Below the pieces are notes generated by a model. It had not been told where the DNA came from and searched no databases. It saw only the letters and a program-made list of their open reading frames with translations. A stretch of 8,523 bases of DNA from an uncultured Eubacteriales bacterium (lineage in GTDB: Bacteria > Bacillota_A > Clostridia > Christensenellales > Aristaeellaceae): contig USEE01000045.1 in NCBI GenBank assembly GCA_900553645.1, positions 1-8,523 of the forward strand, given 5' to 3'. Each line of letters opens with the position of its first letter. Positions within the stretch are counted from its first letter, which is position 1. Positions 1 to 6,774 of the stretch are shown here, in pieces. The translations under genes were made by a program, and so were the position numbers.

Positions 1-888
1 CCCCTGTACTGGATCGCGATTCCCGTGGTTCTGTTCTATGTGATCTTCAAATACCTGCCCATGTTCGGCGTGGTCATCGCCTTTCAGGATTTCAGCCCGG
101 GCAAGGGCTTCTTCGGCAGCGAATTTGTGGGGCTGCAAAACTTTGTGGAGTTTTTCAAAAATCCCACCGCGTCCCGCACCATCTTCAACACGCTGCGGCT
201 AAACTTCTTCTCGGTTCTCATCGAGTTCCCGGCGCCCATCATTCTGGCGCTGCTGCTGAACTACTGCATCTCTAATCGCTTGCGCAAGGTGACGCAGATG
301 GTCACCTACGCGCCGCACTTCATATCCACGATAGTGCTCGTCGCCATGATGCAGCAGATGTTCGCGTCGCCCTCGGCACTGATAAAGACCGGCGGCATAG
401 TAAACACAGTGTTGCTTGCGCTGGGCTTTGACAGCGTGGATTTTATGACCAGCAGCGCCACGTTCCGCTCCATGTACGCATGGTCAGGCGTGTGGTCGGG
501 CGTGGGCTGGGGCTCGATTCTGTATATGGCCACGCTCTCGGGCATAGACGAGCAGCAGTATGAGGCCGCGCGGTTGGACGGCGCGGGGCGGCTGCAATGC
601 ATGTGGTATATAACCCTGCCAATGCTAATACCAACGGCGATGACGCTGTTCATACTGGACATGGGCAAGGTCATGTCGGTAGGCTTTGAAAAGGCGTTCG
701 CGATGCAGAACGAACTCAACCGCGAAACCAGTCAGGTGCTGTCCACATATGTGTATAATCAGGGCCTGGGCGAGGGCAATTACAGCTTCTCAACTGCGGT
801 CGATCTGTTCAACTCGGTCATAAATCTTGCCCTGATCGTGACCGTTAACGCAATCAGTCGCCGCGTATCGGAGGTGAGCCTATGGTAA
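1..888 (+). CDS. Sugar ABC transporter permease, LplB/YteP-like (5' end cut off)
   Basis: Inner-membrane permease subunit of a carbohydrate ABC importer (binding-protein-dependent transport permease family, MalF-like role). The reading frame is open from base 1, so the true start lies upstream; a GTG at 25 is not a convincing start because family-typical sequence precedes it. 295 residues are visible, and relatives of about 300-320 residues suggest only a short N-terminal piece is missing. An early segment reading FKYLPMFGVVIAFQDF is typical of the LplB group. Several hydrophobic membrane segments follow, and the cytoplasmic EAA loop that docks on the ATPase starts at visible residue 188 (EAARLDGAG, then TLPML). 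The stop overlaps the next permease gene by 7 bp, so the two are made together as a heterodimer. The substrate cannot be told; the family handles oligosaccharides. The solute-binding lipoprotein gene is presumably upstream. Confidence 0.93.
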   Translation, partial: PLYWIAIPVVLFYVIFKYLPMFGVVIAFQDFSPGKGFFGSEFVGLQNFVEFFKNPTASRTIFNTLRLNFFSVLIEFPAPIILALLLNYCISNRLRKVTQMVTYAPHFISTIVLVAMMQQMFASPSALIKTGGIVNTVLLALGFDSVDFMTSSATFRSMYAWSGVWSGVGWGSILYMATLSGIDEQQYEAARLDGAGRLQCMWYITLPMLIPTAMTLFILDMGKVMSVGFEKAFAMQNELNRETSQVLSTYVYNQGLGEGNYSFSTAVDLFNSVINLALIVTVNAISRRVSEVSLW

Positions 889-1802
889 CGAATATGGAAA
901 GGCGTGAGGAGCGCGACCGCCGACATGCGCGCATGAGCCGCGGCGACCGCATATTCGGCTGCGTGAACGCGGGCATACTTTGGATAATATCGATAAGTAT
1001 GCTGTATCCGCTTTTGTACGTCATTGCGTGTTCGTTCAGCGATCCGCTTTCGGTCGTGCAGAGCAAGATCGTGCTCTTACCGCAAAGCCCGACACTGGCC
1101 GCGTATGAGCGCGTGTTCCGCAACGAAATGATAATGAGCGGCTATCGTAACACCATACTTTACACGCTGCTGGGCACTGCGGTGAACGTCGTAATTACGC
1201 TTATGACCGCATACCCGCTGTCGCGCCCCGACCTTGCGGGCAAGAAGATTGTCAATTCCATGATCGCGTTCACTATGCTGTTTTCGGGCGGCATGGTGCC
1301 TACGTTCCTTGTCGTCAAGAGCCTTGGCCTTATGGACACAGTGTGGGCGGTGATACTGCCCGGCGCGATGAGCGCGTGGAACATGTTCATAGTCAAAAAC
1401 TACTACATGACCAGCATACCGCGCGAGCTTATCGAGGCCGCCGATGTGGACGGCGCAAGCGACATGTGCACGTATCTGAAGATAGTCACACCGCTGTCCG
1501 CGCCCATAGTGGCTGTAATGGTGCTGTACTATGGCGTGGCGCACTGGAACGCATACTTCGACGCGCTATTGTACCTGCGCGATAAGGCGTATTATCCGCT
1601 GCAGCTGGTAATCCGCACGTTCGTAACCGCGGCCGACTACGCCGAGCAGGGCGGCGGCAGCGGAGACACGGCGATGCTGCTGATAAACGAAACAATGAAG
1701 TACGCGCTGATTGTAATCGCGTCCGCGCCGATACTGTGCCTTTACCCGCTGCTGCAGCGCTACTTTATCAAGGGCGTTATGCTGGGCGCAATAAAGGGTT
1801 AA
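882..1802 (+). CDS. Sugar ABC transporter permease, YtcP/LplC-like
   Basis: Second membrane subunit of the carbohydrate ABC importer (MalG-like role), 306 residues, the usual family length. A basic N-terminus (about residues 6-22, rich in Arg) precedes the first membrane segment at about 27-50; other hydrophobic stretches lie near 88-112, 153-172, 204-222 and 274-291. The EAA loop is at about 184-206 (ELIEAADVDGAS, then TPLSAP). The C-terminus, GVMLGAIKG, is typical of this subfamily. The start at 882 is chosen because GGAGG at 870-874 lies 7 nt upstream; an in-frame ATG at 894 is less well placed. The ATGGTAA overlap with the preceding permease suggests translational coupling. No hairpin terminator follows before the cysE promoter, so read-through into the T-box leader is possible. 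Substrate unknown. Confidence 0.94.
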   Translation: MVTNMERREERDRRHARMSRGDRIFGCVNAGILWIISISMLYPLLYVIACSFSDPLSVVQSKIVLLPQSPTLAAYERVFRNEMIMSGYRNTILYTLLGTAVNVVITLMTAYPLSRPDLAGKKIVNSMIAFTMLFSGGMVPTFLVVKSLGLMDTVWAVILPGAMSAWNMFIVKNYYMTSIPRELIEAADVDGASDMCTYLKIVTPLSAPIVAVMVLYYGVAHWNAYFDALLYLRDKAYYPLQLVIRTFVTAADYAEQGGGSGDTAMLLINETMKYALIVIASAPILCLYPLLQRYFIKGVMLGAIKG

Positions 1803-1817
1803 AAGAAGTGCATCCGG

Positions 1818-1846
1818 TTGACAAACGCCGCCCGCGCGCATATAAT
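1818..1846 (+). promoter_or_regulatory. Consensus sigma-A promoter of the cysE-cysS operon
   Basis: TTGACA at 1818-1823 and TATAAT at 1841-1846, both perfect consensus, are separated by 17 bp, the optimal spacing. Transcription should start near 1853, just before the T-box stem I sequence. The -35 box begins only 16 bases after the stop of the upstream permease gene. Such a strong promoter fits a system controlled by attenuation rather than by initiation. Confidence 0.9.
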
Positions 1847-1852
1847 ATATAC

Positions 1853-2119
1853 GAAAAGCGAGGAACGGGAAAGTAAGCGCGCATTGGACTTATCAGAGAG
1901 CGGCAGTCACCGGCTGCAAACCGCCGCAAGCGAGAGCGCGATGAAGTGCGCCCGGGAGCTGTCATGCTGAATGTTTAGGCATGGCCGGTGAACACCGTTA
2001 TATGTGTAAGGCCGTTTGGGCATATGCTTTAACGCGCCTTGTGAGATGGACGAATTAGTCCGAATCAGAGTGGAACCGCGGACTGCCGCCTCTGTAACGA
2101 GGTCGCAGCCCGCTTTTTT
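1853..2119 (+). ncRNA. T-box riboswitch leader, cysteine specific (TGC specifier)
   Basis: This tRNA-sensing leader fills the 363-base gap between the permease and cysE. The canonical T-box sequence AGAGTGGAACCGCG is at 2067-2080; its TGGA bulge pairs with the free acceptor end of an uncharged tRNA. Stem I hallmarks are AGTA at 1872-1875, AGAGAG at 1895-1900, and a specifier region GAAGTGCGCC at 1943-1952 followed by GGGAGCT, which reads Cys codon TGC at 1947-1949. An antiterminator stem can form between AGTCCG (2057-2062) and CGGACT (2079-2084). It excludes the terminator whose 5' arm starts at 2078. Cys specificity agrees with the downstream cysE and cysS genes. Uncharged tRNA-Cys should favour read-through. 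The 5' boundary is inferred from the promoter, and the specifier codon is inferred by position rather than by a full fold. Confidence 0.92.
2078..2119 (+). terminator. T-box regulated intrinsic terminator
   Basis: GCGG (2078-2081) pairs with CCGC (2110-2113), CTGC (2083-2086) with GCAG (2105-2108), and CCTC (2089-2092) with GAGG (2099-2102). The loop is TGTAAC, and six T follow at 2114-2119. The 5' arm shares bases 2079-2084 with the antiterminator, so the two folds are mutually exclusive, as expected for T-box attenuation. Confidence 0.88.
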
Positions 2120-2165
2120 GCGGCCTTTGCGCGGCGGCGTAGGCGGATGTGTAAGGAGGAATGGC

Positions 2166-2885
2166 ATGTTTGCACAGCTGAAAAGCGACATAGACGCAGT
2201 GCTCACGCGCGATCCCGCGGCGCGTTCGGCGCTGGAGGTCATGCTGTGCTACCCCGGATTTCGCGCGATACGGCGGCACAGGCGCGCCCACTGGCTGTGG
2301 GAGCACGATATGAAACTGCTTGCGCGCATTGTAAGCCAGCGCACGCGCAAAAAGACCGGTATTGAAATTCACCCGGGTGCAAAGATCGGCGCGCGGCTGT
2401 TCATCGACCACGGCATGGGCGTGGTCATCGGTGAAACTGCCGAAATCGGCGACGATGTGACGCTGTATCAGGACGTGACGCTGGGCGGCACCGGCAAGGA
2501 AACCGGCAAGCGCCATCCCACGCTGGGCAACTGCGTAATGGTCGGCTCGGGCGCAAAGGTGCTCGGCTCGCTAAACATCGGCGACGGCGCAAAGATCGGC
2601 GCGGGCTCGATAGTATTAAAGGACGTGCCGCCCGGAGCCACCGTCGTGGGCAATCCCGGCCGCGTGGTGGTATCGCGCTCCGAGCGCAAGCCCAGCGACA
2701 TGGATCAGGTACATCTGCCCGATCCGGTAATGGAGCAATTGCAATCGCTCAGAAGCGAGCTGGACAAGGCCGACAAGTGCATCGCGCGCATGATACAGAA
2801 AAGTTCGTGCGCAAACTGCAAGGGTGAGGACGCGACCTGCCCTGTAAAGGTGCTTAAAAAAGATATGGAGGATAAGCTCAAATGA
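2166..2885 (+). CDS. cysE: Serine O-acetyltransferase
   Basis: Transfers acetyl from acetyl-CoA to L-serine, giving O-acetylserine, the acceptor for sulfide in cysteine synthesis (cytoplasm). The start at 2166 is set by AAGGAGG at 2153-2159, 6 nt upstream; the frame stays open further 5' but that stretch is the T-box leader. The 239-residue protein has a helical N-terminal part, then left-handed beta-helix hexapeptide repeats from about residue 63 ([34 protein letters not shown]). Catalytic His82 (in FIDHGMG) and His117 (in KRHPTLG) have the 35-residue spacing of the E. coli pair His158/His193. GNPGRVV closes the helix. The tail of about 50 residues is unusual, being helical and charged, with Cys205, Cys215, Cys218 and Cys225. 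The protein is of the short Gram-positive type apart from this tail. First gene of the T-box operon, overlapping cysS by 4 bp (ATGA). Confidence 0.96.
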   Translation: MFAQLKSDIDAVLTRDPAARSALEVMLCYPGFRAIRRHRRAHWLWEHDMKLLARIVSQRTRKKTGIEIHPGAKIGARLFIDHGMGVVIGETAEIGDDVTLYQDVTLGGTGKETGKRHPTLGNCVMVGSGAKVLGSLNIGDGAKIGAGSIVLKDVPPGATVVGNPGRVVVSRSERKPSDMDQVHLPDPVMEQLQSLRSELDKADKCIARMIQKSSCANCKGEDATCPVKVLKKDMEDKLK

Positions 2886-4276
2886 AAATCTATAATTCAC
2901 AGACGCGGCGCAAGGAAGAATTCGTGCCGATAGAGCCGGGCAAGGTCAGGATATATTCCTGCGGCCCGACGGTATACAACTACTTTCACATCGGCAATGC
3001 GCGCCCGTTCATAATGTTCGACCTGCTGCGCCGTTATCTCGAATATCGCGGATATGAAGTGAAGTTCGTGCAGAACTTCACCGACATAGACGACAAGATG
3101 ATTAAGCGCGCCAATGAAGAGGGCACCACCGTCGAGGAACTGGGCGACCGCTTCATCGCCGAGTACTTCAAGGACGCGGACGCGCTGGGCATACATCGCG
3201 CTACCGTACATCCGCGCGCTACGCGCCATATCGGCGATATAATCGGGTTGATTAAGCGCCTTGAGAAGAACGGCCTGGCCTATAACGTAAACGGAGACGT
3301 GTACTTCGATACCGAAGCGTTTCCGGGCTACGGCAAGCTGTCAGGCCAGAACCTCGAAGATCTGGAAGCCGGCGCGCGCATAGACGTTGACGACGCCAAG
3401 CGACATCCGATGGACTTCGCCCTGTGGAAGGCGCAGAAGCCCGGCGAACCCGCCTGGCCCAGCCCGTGGGGCATGGGGCGTCCGGGCTGGCATATCGAGT
3501 GCTCCGCGATGAGCATGAAGTATCTGGGCGAGACGATCGACATACACTGCGGCGGCAAGGATCTGCTGTTCCCGCACCACGAAAACGAAATCGCGCAGTC
3601 CGAGGGCGCGACCGGCAAGCCGTTCGTCCATTACTGGATGCACAACGGCCACATCAACGTGGACAATCAGAAGATGTCCAAGTCGCTGGGCAACTTCTTT
3701 ACCGTGCGCGATATATCCAAGGAGTTCGACCTGGAAGCCGTGCGCATGTTCATGATTTCGGCGCACTACCGCAGCCCCGTGAACTTCTCCAAGGAGATGA
3801 TAGAGCAGTCCAAGGCCGCGCTTGACCGCCTGTATACCGCGCGCGACAATTGGACGTTCCTGCTCGATCACGCGCCCGAGCGCGAGCTGAACGAGGCCGA
3901 GCAGGCGCTCATCGCCAAGGGCAGGGAAGCGGTAGCTAAGTTCGACGAGGCAATGGACGACGACCTGAACACTGCCGACGCCATCGGCGCGATATTCGAG
4001 CTGGTCAAGGAAGGCAACCTCGCCATAACCGCCGACACCGCGCGCGCGGCGATTAAGTCCACGCTGTCCACGCTGAAGGAAATGACCGACGTGCTGGGCA
4101 TACTGTCGCGCGAGAACGACGCAATCCCGGACGACATAAAGGCGCTTGTCGAGCAGCGCAAGCAGGCGCGCGCCGAAAAGAACTGGGCCGAGTCCGACCG
4201 TCTGCGCGACGAGATAACCGCGCGCGGCTTCGTGCTGGAGGATACCCCCAAAGGCGCCAAGGTGCGCAGGGCGTAA
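2882..4276 (+). CDS. cysS: Cysteinyl-tRNA synthetase
   Basis: Class I aminoacyl-tRNA synthetase that activates cysteine with ATP and loads it on tRNA-Cys. It has 464 residues, the normal length. The HIGH-type motif is HIGN at residues 36-39 and the KMSKS loop is at 264-268. Zinc ligands that discriminate cysteine from serine are in place: Cys27 (in YSCGPTVY), Cys207 (HIECSAM), His232 and Glu236 (HHENE), matching E. coli Cys28, Cys209, His234 and Glu238. The C-terminal DALR/helical anticodon-binding part runs from about 315, with the typical end segment of the family ([12 protein letters not shown], then [10 protein letters not shown]). GGAGG at 2867-2871 lies within the end of cysE, and the ATGA overlap implies coupling. 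Both genes share the T-box control, so the enzyme's own substrate level sets its expression. A hairpin terminator follows. Confidence 0.98.
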   Translation: MKIYNSQTRRKEEFVPIEPGKVRIYSCGPTVYNYFHIGNARPFIMFDLLRRYLEYRGYEVKFVQNFTDIDDKMIKRANEEGTTVEELGDRFIAEYFKDADALGIHRATVHPRATRHIGDIIGLIKRLEKNGLAYNVNGDVYFDTEAFPGYGKLSGQNLEDLEAGARIDVDDAKRHPMDFALWKAQKPGEPAWPSPWGMGRPGWHIECSAMSMKYLGETIDIHCGGKDLLFPHHENEIAQSEGATGKPFVHYWMHNGHINVDNQKMSKSLGNFFTVRDISKEFDLEAVRMFMISAHYRSPVNFSKEMIEQSKAALDRLYTARDNWTFLLDHAPERELNEAEQALIAKGREAVAKFDEAMDDDLNTADAIGAIFELVKEGNLAITADTARAAIKSTLSTLKEMTDVLGILSRENDAIPDDIKALVEQRKQARAEKNWAESDRLRDEITARGFVLEDTPKGAKVRRA

Positions 4277-4307
4277 TCTACTGAGTGCAATAGCCGCATA
4301 ACAGATT

Positions 4308-4344
4308 CATCCCCGGATTCCATGTGGAGTCCGGGGATGCTTTT
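4308..4344 (+). terminator. Intrinsic terminator after cysS
   Basis: CATCCCCGGA (4308-4317) pairs perfectly with TCCGGGGATG (4330-4339). The stem can extend inward through TCCA/TGGA, and CTTTT follows, leading into a T-rich stretch. On the opposite strand no T run follows the hairpin, so it probably does not serve the convergent marR gene well. Confidence 0.85.
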
Positions 4345-4350
4345 ACTCAT

Positions 4351-4824
4351 TTATTTTGACCGTGCTCCGCTCGGCGCGGCGGCGGACATATGGGCGAGTA
4401 TGTCGTTTATCGTGTGCATGGCGTCTATGTATTTGTCCAGTGCCGCATCGTCTAATTGCTCGAATACGGCGCTCAGCTGCGCGTTGAAGTCGGCATGTAT
4501 TTCGTCAAGCAGCGCGCTCCAACTTTCCGTCGTGCTTAACCATACCGTGCGCCGGTTTTCATTCTGGCGCGTGCGCTCTATTAACCCCTTGTCCTCCAGC
4601 TGGTTAAGCACAGTTGTGACCTGCTGCTTTTGCATCAGCGTGCGCGCCGCCAATCCACCTGCGGTTATGCGCCCCGCGTCAGATATAAGGTTGAGCAGCA
4701 TGTACTGCGCCCCGGACAAGGCCTCCGCGTGCGCGTTCTTGAAGCGGCGCGCTATTTTTTCCGTATAAAGCCCGTATGACTGTGTGACGAGCCGACAAAG
4801 CTCGGCCGATTTTGCGCTTGCCAT
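4351..4824 (-). CDS. MarR-family transcriptional regulator
   Basis: A 157-residue winged helix-turn-helix regulator, the usual MarR size, acting as a DNA-binding dimer in the cytoplasm. The N-terminal helix is at about 8-28. The winged helix runs from about 38 to 105: the helix-turn-helix covers roughly 53-77 (ITAGGLAARTL, then VTTVLNQLEDKGLIER), and the wing carries NENRRTVWLS at 88-97, where the acidic-x-RR pattern is the family signature. A C-terminal dimerisation helix follows at about 105-145. The start is supported by GGGAGG upstream (plus-strand complement near 4830-4835). Orthologues commonly sense phenolics, oxidants or drugs, but nothing here names a ligand. It is divergent from the HEAT-repeat gene, which suggests that it may regulate that gene and itself; this is inference. 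No convincing promoter of its own was found. Confidence 0.9.
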   Translation of the reverse strand: MASAKSAELCRLVTQSYGLYTEKIARRFKNAHAEALSGAQYMLLNLISDAGRITAGGLAARTLMQKQQVTTVLNQLEDKGLIERTRQNENRRTVWLSTTESWSALLDEIHADFNAQLSAVFEQLDDAALDKYIDAMHTINDILAHMSAAAPSGARSK

Positions 4825-4880
4825 AGTTACCTCCCGATGATGACAAAATTATGAAACATCGCGCCCGACCAAAATTGCGC

Positions 4881-4908
4881 TTGACATATCGCAAAGCGGT
4901 GCTATAAT
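4881..4908 (+). promoter_or_regulatory. Sigma-A promoter of the HEAT-repeat gene
   Basis: TTGACA at 4881-4886 and TATAAT at 4903-4908 are both consensus, with a 16-bp spacer. The expected transcription start is near 4915, giving a leader of about 100 nt before the ATG at 5015. It lies in the divergent gap between marR and the HEAT gene. Confidence 0.85.
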
Positions 4909-4911
4909 ATA

Positions 4912-4929
4912 AGTAAATGAACGTTTACT
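4912..4929. promoter_or_regulatory. Operator-like inverted repeat over the transcription start
   Basis: AGTAAA (4912-4917) and TTTACT (4924-4929) form a 6-bp inverted repeat around a 6-bp centre (TGAACG). It begins 3 bases after the -10 box and covers the expected +1, a classic position for a repressor. The divergent MarR protein is the obvious candidate binder, but no binding evidence can be read from sequence alone, and an A/T-rich repeat of this size could arise by chance. Confidence 0.45.
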
Positions 4930-4982
4930 GTAAGCAAAAGTAAAAAGTAATCGCTTGCGTATGATTATGATAGACGTAAGCG
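4930..4982 (+). repeat. Spaced GTAAGC/GCTTGC elements in the HEAT gene leader
   Basis: GTAAGC occurs at 4930-4935 and 4976-4981, and GCTTGC, its complement with one change, at 4953-4958; the starts are exactly 23 bases apart. In RNA, CGCUUGCGU (4952-4960) can pair with ACGUAAGCG (4974-4982) over 9 bp with one G-U pair and a 13-nt loop. The same GCUUGC could instead pair with the upstream GUAAGC over 6 bp. This could be a leader hairpin or a set of DNA-binding half-sites; function unknown. Confidence 0.4.
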
Positions 4983-5014
4983 GTGGATTTGTCAATAAGG
5001 GGAGGATGATTTTT

Positions 5015-5347
5015 ATGTTTGGAAACAAGCTGGAAAAGATCGAAAAGCTGGCGGCAAAGGGCGATGCTGCCAAGATTGCCGAATATGTAAACGATAAGCA
5101 TGACGACGTGCGCATGGCGGCGATAGACGCGCTGGGCAAGTGTCAGAGCGATGATGCGTTTAACGCGCTGGTTCCGCTGGTGCACGGCGGCGACGTGGAG
5201 CAGCGCAAACATGCAGCGCTGGCGCTGGGCAGCATGAACGTACCGCGTGCGCGCGCTTTCCTTGAGCATCAGAGCACGCTGGAATCCGACGCGGACGTCA
5301 AGAAGGCAATCGAGACTGCCTTGAGCGAGATCAAGGACGTAGAGTAA
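5015..5347 (+). CDS. Small HEAT-repeat (PBS lyase-type) protein
   Basis: A predicted soluble 110-residue all-helical protein of unknown function. Alpha-helical hairpin repeats are recognisable: residues about 12-41 (KIAEYVND, then VRMAAIDALGK), 44-72 (DDAFNALVPLV, then QRKHAALALGS) and 76-108 (VPRARAFLEHQ, then VKKAIETALSEI). The pattern D/E-V-R/K-x-x-A-x-x-A-L-G is the HEAT/PBS-lyase repeat signature; such repeats usually mediate protein-protein contact. The start at 5015 follows AAGGGGAGG (4998-5005) by 9 nt. An ATG at 5006 abuts that site and is unlikely, and the frame extends further 5' without a ribosome site. No signal peptide or membrane segment is seen. It stands alone between a divergent MarR gene and a terminator, so it is probably monocistronic. 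Its partner is not evident from the neighbours. Confidence 0.85.
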   Translation: MFGNKLEKIEKLAAKGDAAKIAEYVNDKHDDVRMAAIDALGKCQSDDAFNALVPLVHGGDVEQRKHAALALGSMNVPRARAFLEHQSTLESDADVKKAIETALSEIKDVE

Positions 5348-5370
5348 CGTGCAGCAACCTGCAAATAAAT

Positions 5371-5421
5371 AAACAGCGCCGCTCCTCATGCACAAAAAAT
5401 GTGTGAGGAGCGGCGCTGTTT
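5371..5421. terminator. Bidirectional terminator between HEAT gene and rnhA
   Basis: AAACAGCGCCGCTCCTCA (5371-5388) and its exact complement at 5404-5421 form an 18-bp perfect stem, with a further CACA/TGTG pairing near the loop. The + strand ends in TTTT; on the - strand the hairpin is followed by TTTATTTATTT. It can stop the HEAT gene from the left and rnhA from the right. Confidence 0.92.
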
Positions 5422-5445
5422 TGGGGTTAGGGCAGAGGATGAGCC

Positions 5446-5889
5446 TCATCCGCGCCGATACTTTGCGATGGCGGCGCGCGCCAGTTCGTCGCATCGGTTG
5501 TTTTCCGCATTGTCTGCGTGCCCCTTGACCTTGATGAACTCTACCTCATGCGTGCGGCACAGCTCCAGCAGCCTTTGCCACAGTTCCTTATTCTCGACCG
5601 GCTTCTTCTGCGAGGTCTGCCAGCCGTTGCGCTGCCAGTTGGCAATCCAGTGCTGATTGAACGCGTTTACCAGATACGCGCTGTCCGAGTACAGCCGCAC
5701 CTTGCACGGATGTTTGAGCAGCTCCAGCGCCTCGATCGGCCCGGTCAGTTCCATGCGGTTGTTGGTGGTGTGCGCGTCGCCGCCGCTTATCTCCTTGCGG
5801 TGTTCGCCGTACATCAGCACCGCGCCCCAGCCGCCCGGGCCGGGGTTGCCGGAACACGCGCCGTCGGTATAAATCGTTACTTCTTTCAT
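5446..5889 (-). CDS. rnhA: Ribonuclease HI
   Basis: Cuts the RNA strand of RNA-DNA hybrids, clearing R-loops and primers; metal dependent and cytoplasmic. The 147 residues match the bacterial RNase HI length. The catalytic carboxylates are all visible: Asp9 (in [14 protein letters not shown]), Glu47 (NNRMEL), Asp69 (YSDSAY) and Asp134 (RCDELA), with the helper His124 (VKGHADN). They correspond to E. coli Asp10, Glu48, Asp70, Asp134 and His124. The basic handle region (about 81-106: ANWQRNGW, then [10 protein letters not shown]) is present, so this is the E. coli-like full form that can bind substrate without an extra domain. AGGAG lies 7-8 nt before the start. A hairpin separates it from proC upstream, so it probably has its own promoter, though I could not identify one. 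Confidence 0.97.
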   Translation of the reverse strand: MKEVTIYTDGACSGNPGPGGWGAVLMYGEHRKEISGGDAHTTNNRMELTGPIEALELLKHPCKVRLYSDSAYLVNAFNQHWIANWQRNGWQTSQKKPVENKELWQRLLELCRTHEVEFIKVKGHADNAENNRCDELARAAIAKYRRG

Positions 5890-5919
5890 TGCGCTCCTTA
5901 AATAATAAAAAACTATAAA

Positions 5920-5959
5920 GGCGCATCCCGCATTTTACGAGGGATGCGCCGATTTTTTT
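5920..5959. terminator. Terminator after proC, usable on both strands
   Basis: GGCGCATCCC (5920-5929) pairs perfectly with GGGATGCGCC (5941-5950) around an 11-nt loop. On the - strand, the direction of proC, TTTATAGTTTTTT follows the hairpin. On the + strand T7 follows at 5953-5959, though no + gene reads into it here. Confidence 0.85.
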
Positions 5960-5970
5960 GAGCCGTAGGA

Positions 5971-6771
5971 TTACTTGCTCCGGGCCATATCGCGCGACTT
6001 TTCCGCGCAGGCGATAACCGCGTCCATGACTGCCGGGCGCAGACCGCGCTCTTCCAGCACGCGCACGGCCTCTATGGTCGTGCCCGCGGGCGAACACACT
6101 GCGTCGCGCAGCGCGTCGGGATGCTCGTTTGTGCCGAGTACCATTTCCGCTGCGCCCCTGACGGTCTGTGCGGCCAGCTTCACGGCCACGCTTCTGGGCA
6201 GTCCCATGCGCACGCCACCGCACGCCATCGCGTCGATGAACATGTACACATACGCCGCGCCGCTGCCCGATACGCCGGTAACGGCGTCGATCAGGTGCTC
6301 GCTCAGCCATACGTATTCGCCCACCGATCCGAAAAGCGCCTCGGCTGCCGCGCGCTCGCCGCTGCTAAGCTCGGGCGAATCGCACAGCGCGGTCATGCCG
6401 CAGCCCACCAAAGCGGGCGTGTTAGGCATAACTCGCAGCACATGCGCGCTTTCGGGCAAAAGTTTATGCAGCTGCTCCAGCGTCCATCCGGCGGCTATCG
6501 ATACGACAAACTTGCCGCTTAACGCGCCCGCATACGGCGCAACGGCTTTCTCAAGAACCTGCGGCTTAACCGCAAGCACGATCATGTCGCAGTCGGCAAA
6601 CAGTTCGTCTGCGCTCGAGGCCAGCGCCACGCCCATGTCGGCAAGCCGCTTTTGAGCCGCCTCAGTCGGATCGTATGCCTTAACAGCATCAAACCCTACA
6701 GGCCTTGACTTGACAAGCCCCTGCATGAGCGCGCTGCCCATGTTACCGCCGCCCAGAAAGCCGATAATCAT
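5971..6771 (-). CDS. proC: Pyrroline-5-carboxylate reductase
   Basis: Last step of proline synthesis: reduces 1-pyrroline-5-carboxylate to L-proline with NAD(P)H. It has 266 residues, the standard size. The N-terminal Rossmann fold has FLGGGNMGSAL at 5-15, with the dinucleotide-binding glycines. The nucleotide-domain segment VMPNTPALVGCG is at 114-125. The C-terminal helical dimerisation and substrate part has VSGSGAAYVYMFIDAM at 167-182 and the ProC signature SPAGTTIEAV at 227-236, followed by LEERGLRPAVMDAV. The start codon lies 3 nt past the galE stop, and its ribosome site AAGGAGG (complement of 6780-6786) sits inside the end of galE, so translation is probably coupled. Pairing with galE has no obvious metabolic reason. 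A hairpin terminator follows. Confidence 0.97.
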   Translation of the reverse strand: MIIGFLGGGNMGSALMQGLVKSRPVGFDAVKAYDPTEAAQKRLADMGVALASSADELFADCDMIVLAVKPQVLEKAVAPYAGALSGKFVVSIAAGWTLEQLHKLLPESAHVLRVMPNTPALVGCGMTALCDSPELSSGERAAAEALFGSVGEYVWLSEHLIDAVTGVSGSGAAYVYMFIDAMACGGVRMGLPRSVAVKLAAQTVRGAAEMVLGTNEHPDALRDAVCSPAGTTIEAVRVLEERGLRPAVMDAVIACAEKSRDMARSK

Positions 6772-6774
6772 GAC

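Noticed and set aside
2016..2165. Upstream in-frame extension of cysE giving a 289-residue protein
   Set aside because: The extension is the T-box leader and terminator read as protein; the ribosome site at 2153-2159 and the family N-terminus support 2166.
4322..4768. A 148-codon + strand frame, Ser/Cys rich, opposite marR
   Set aside because: Antisense shadow of the MarR gene; it starts inside the cysS terminator hairpin and has no ribosome site.
4955..5014. Upstream TTG start for the HEAT-repeat gene
   Set aside because: It has no ribosome site, and the added residues do not fit the repeat fold; the AAGGGGAGG at 4998-5005 points to the ATG at 5015.
5588..6310. A 240-codon - strand open frame spanning the proC-rnhA junction
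   Set aside because: It runs out of frame through two genes with intact catalytic motifs and through the terminator between them, and its Arg-rich composition is typical of a shifted GC-rich frame.
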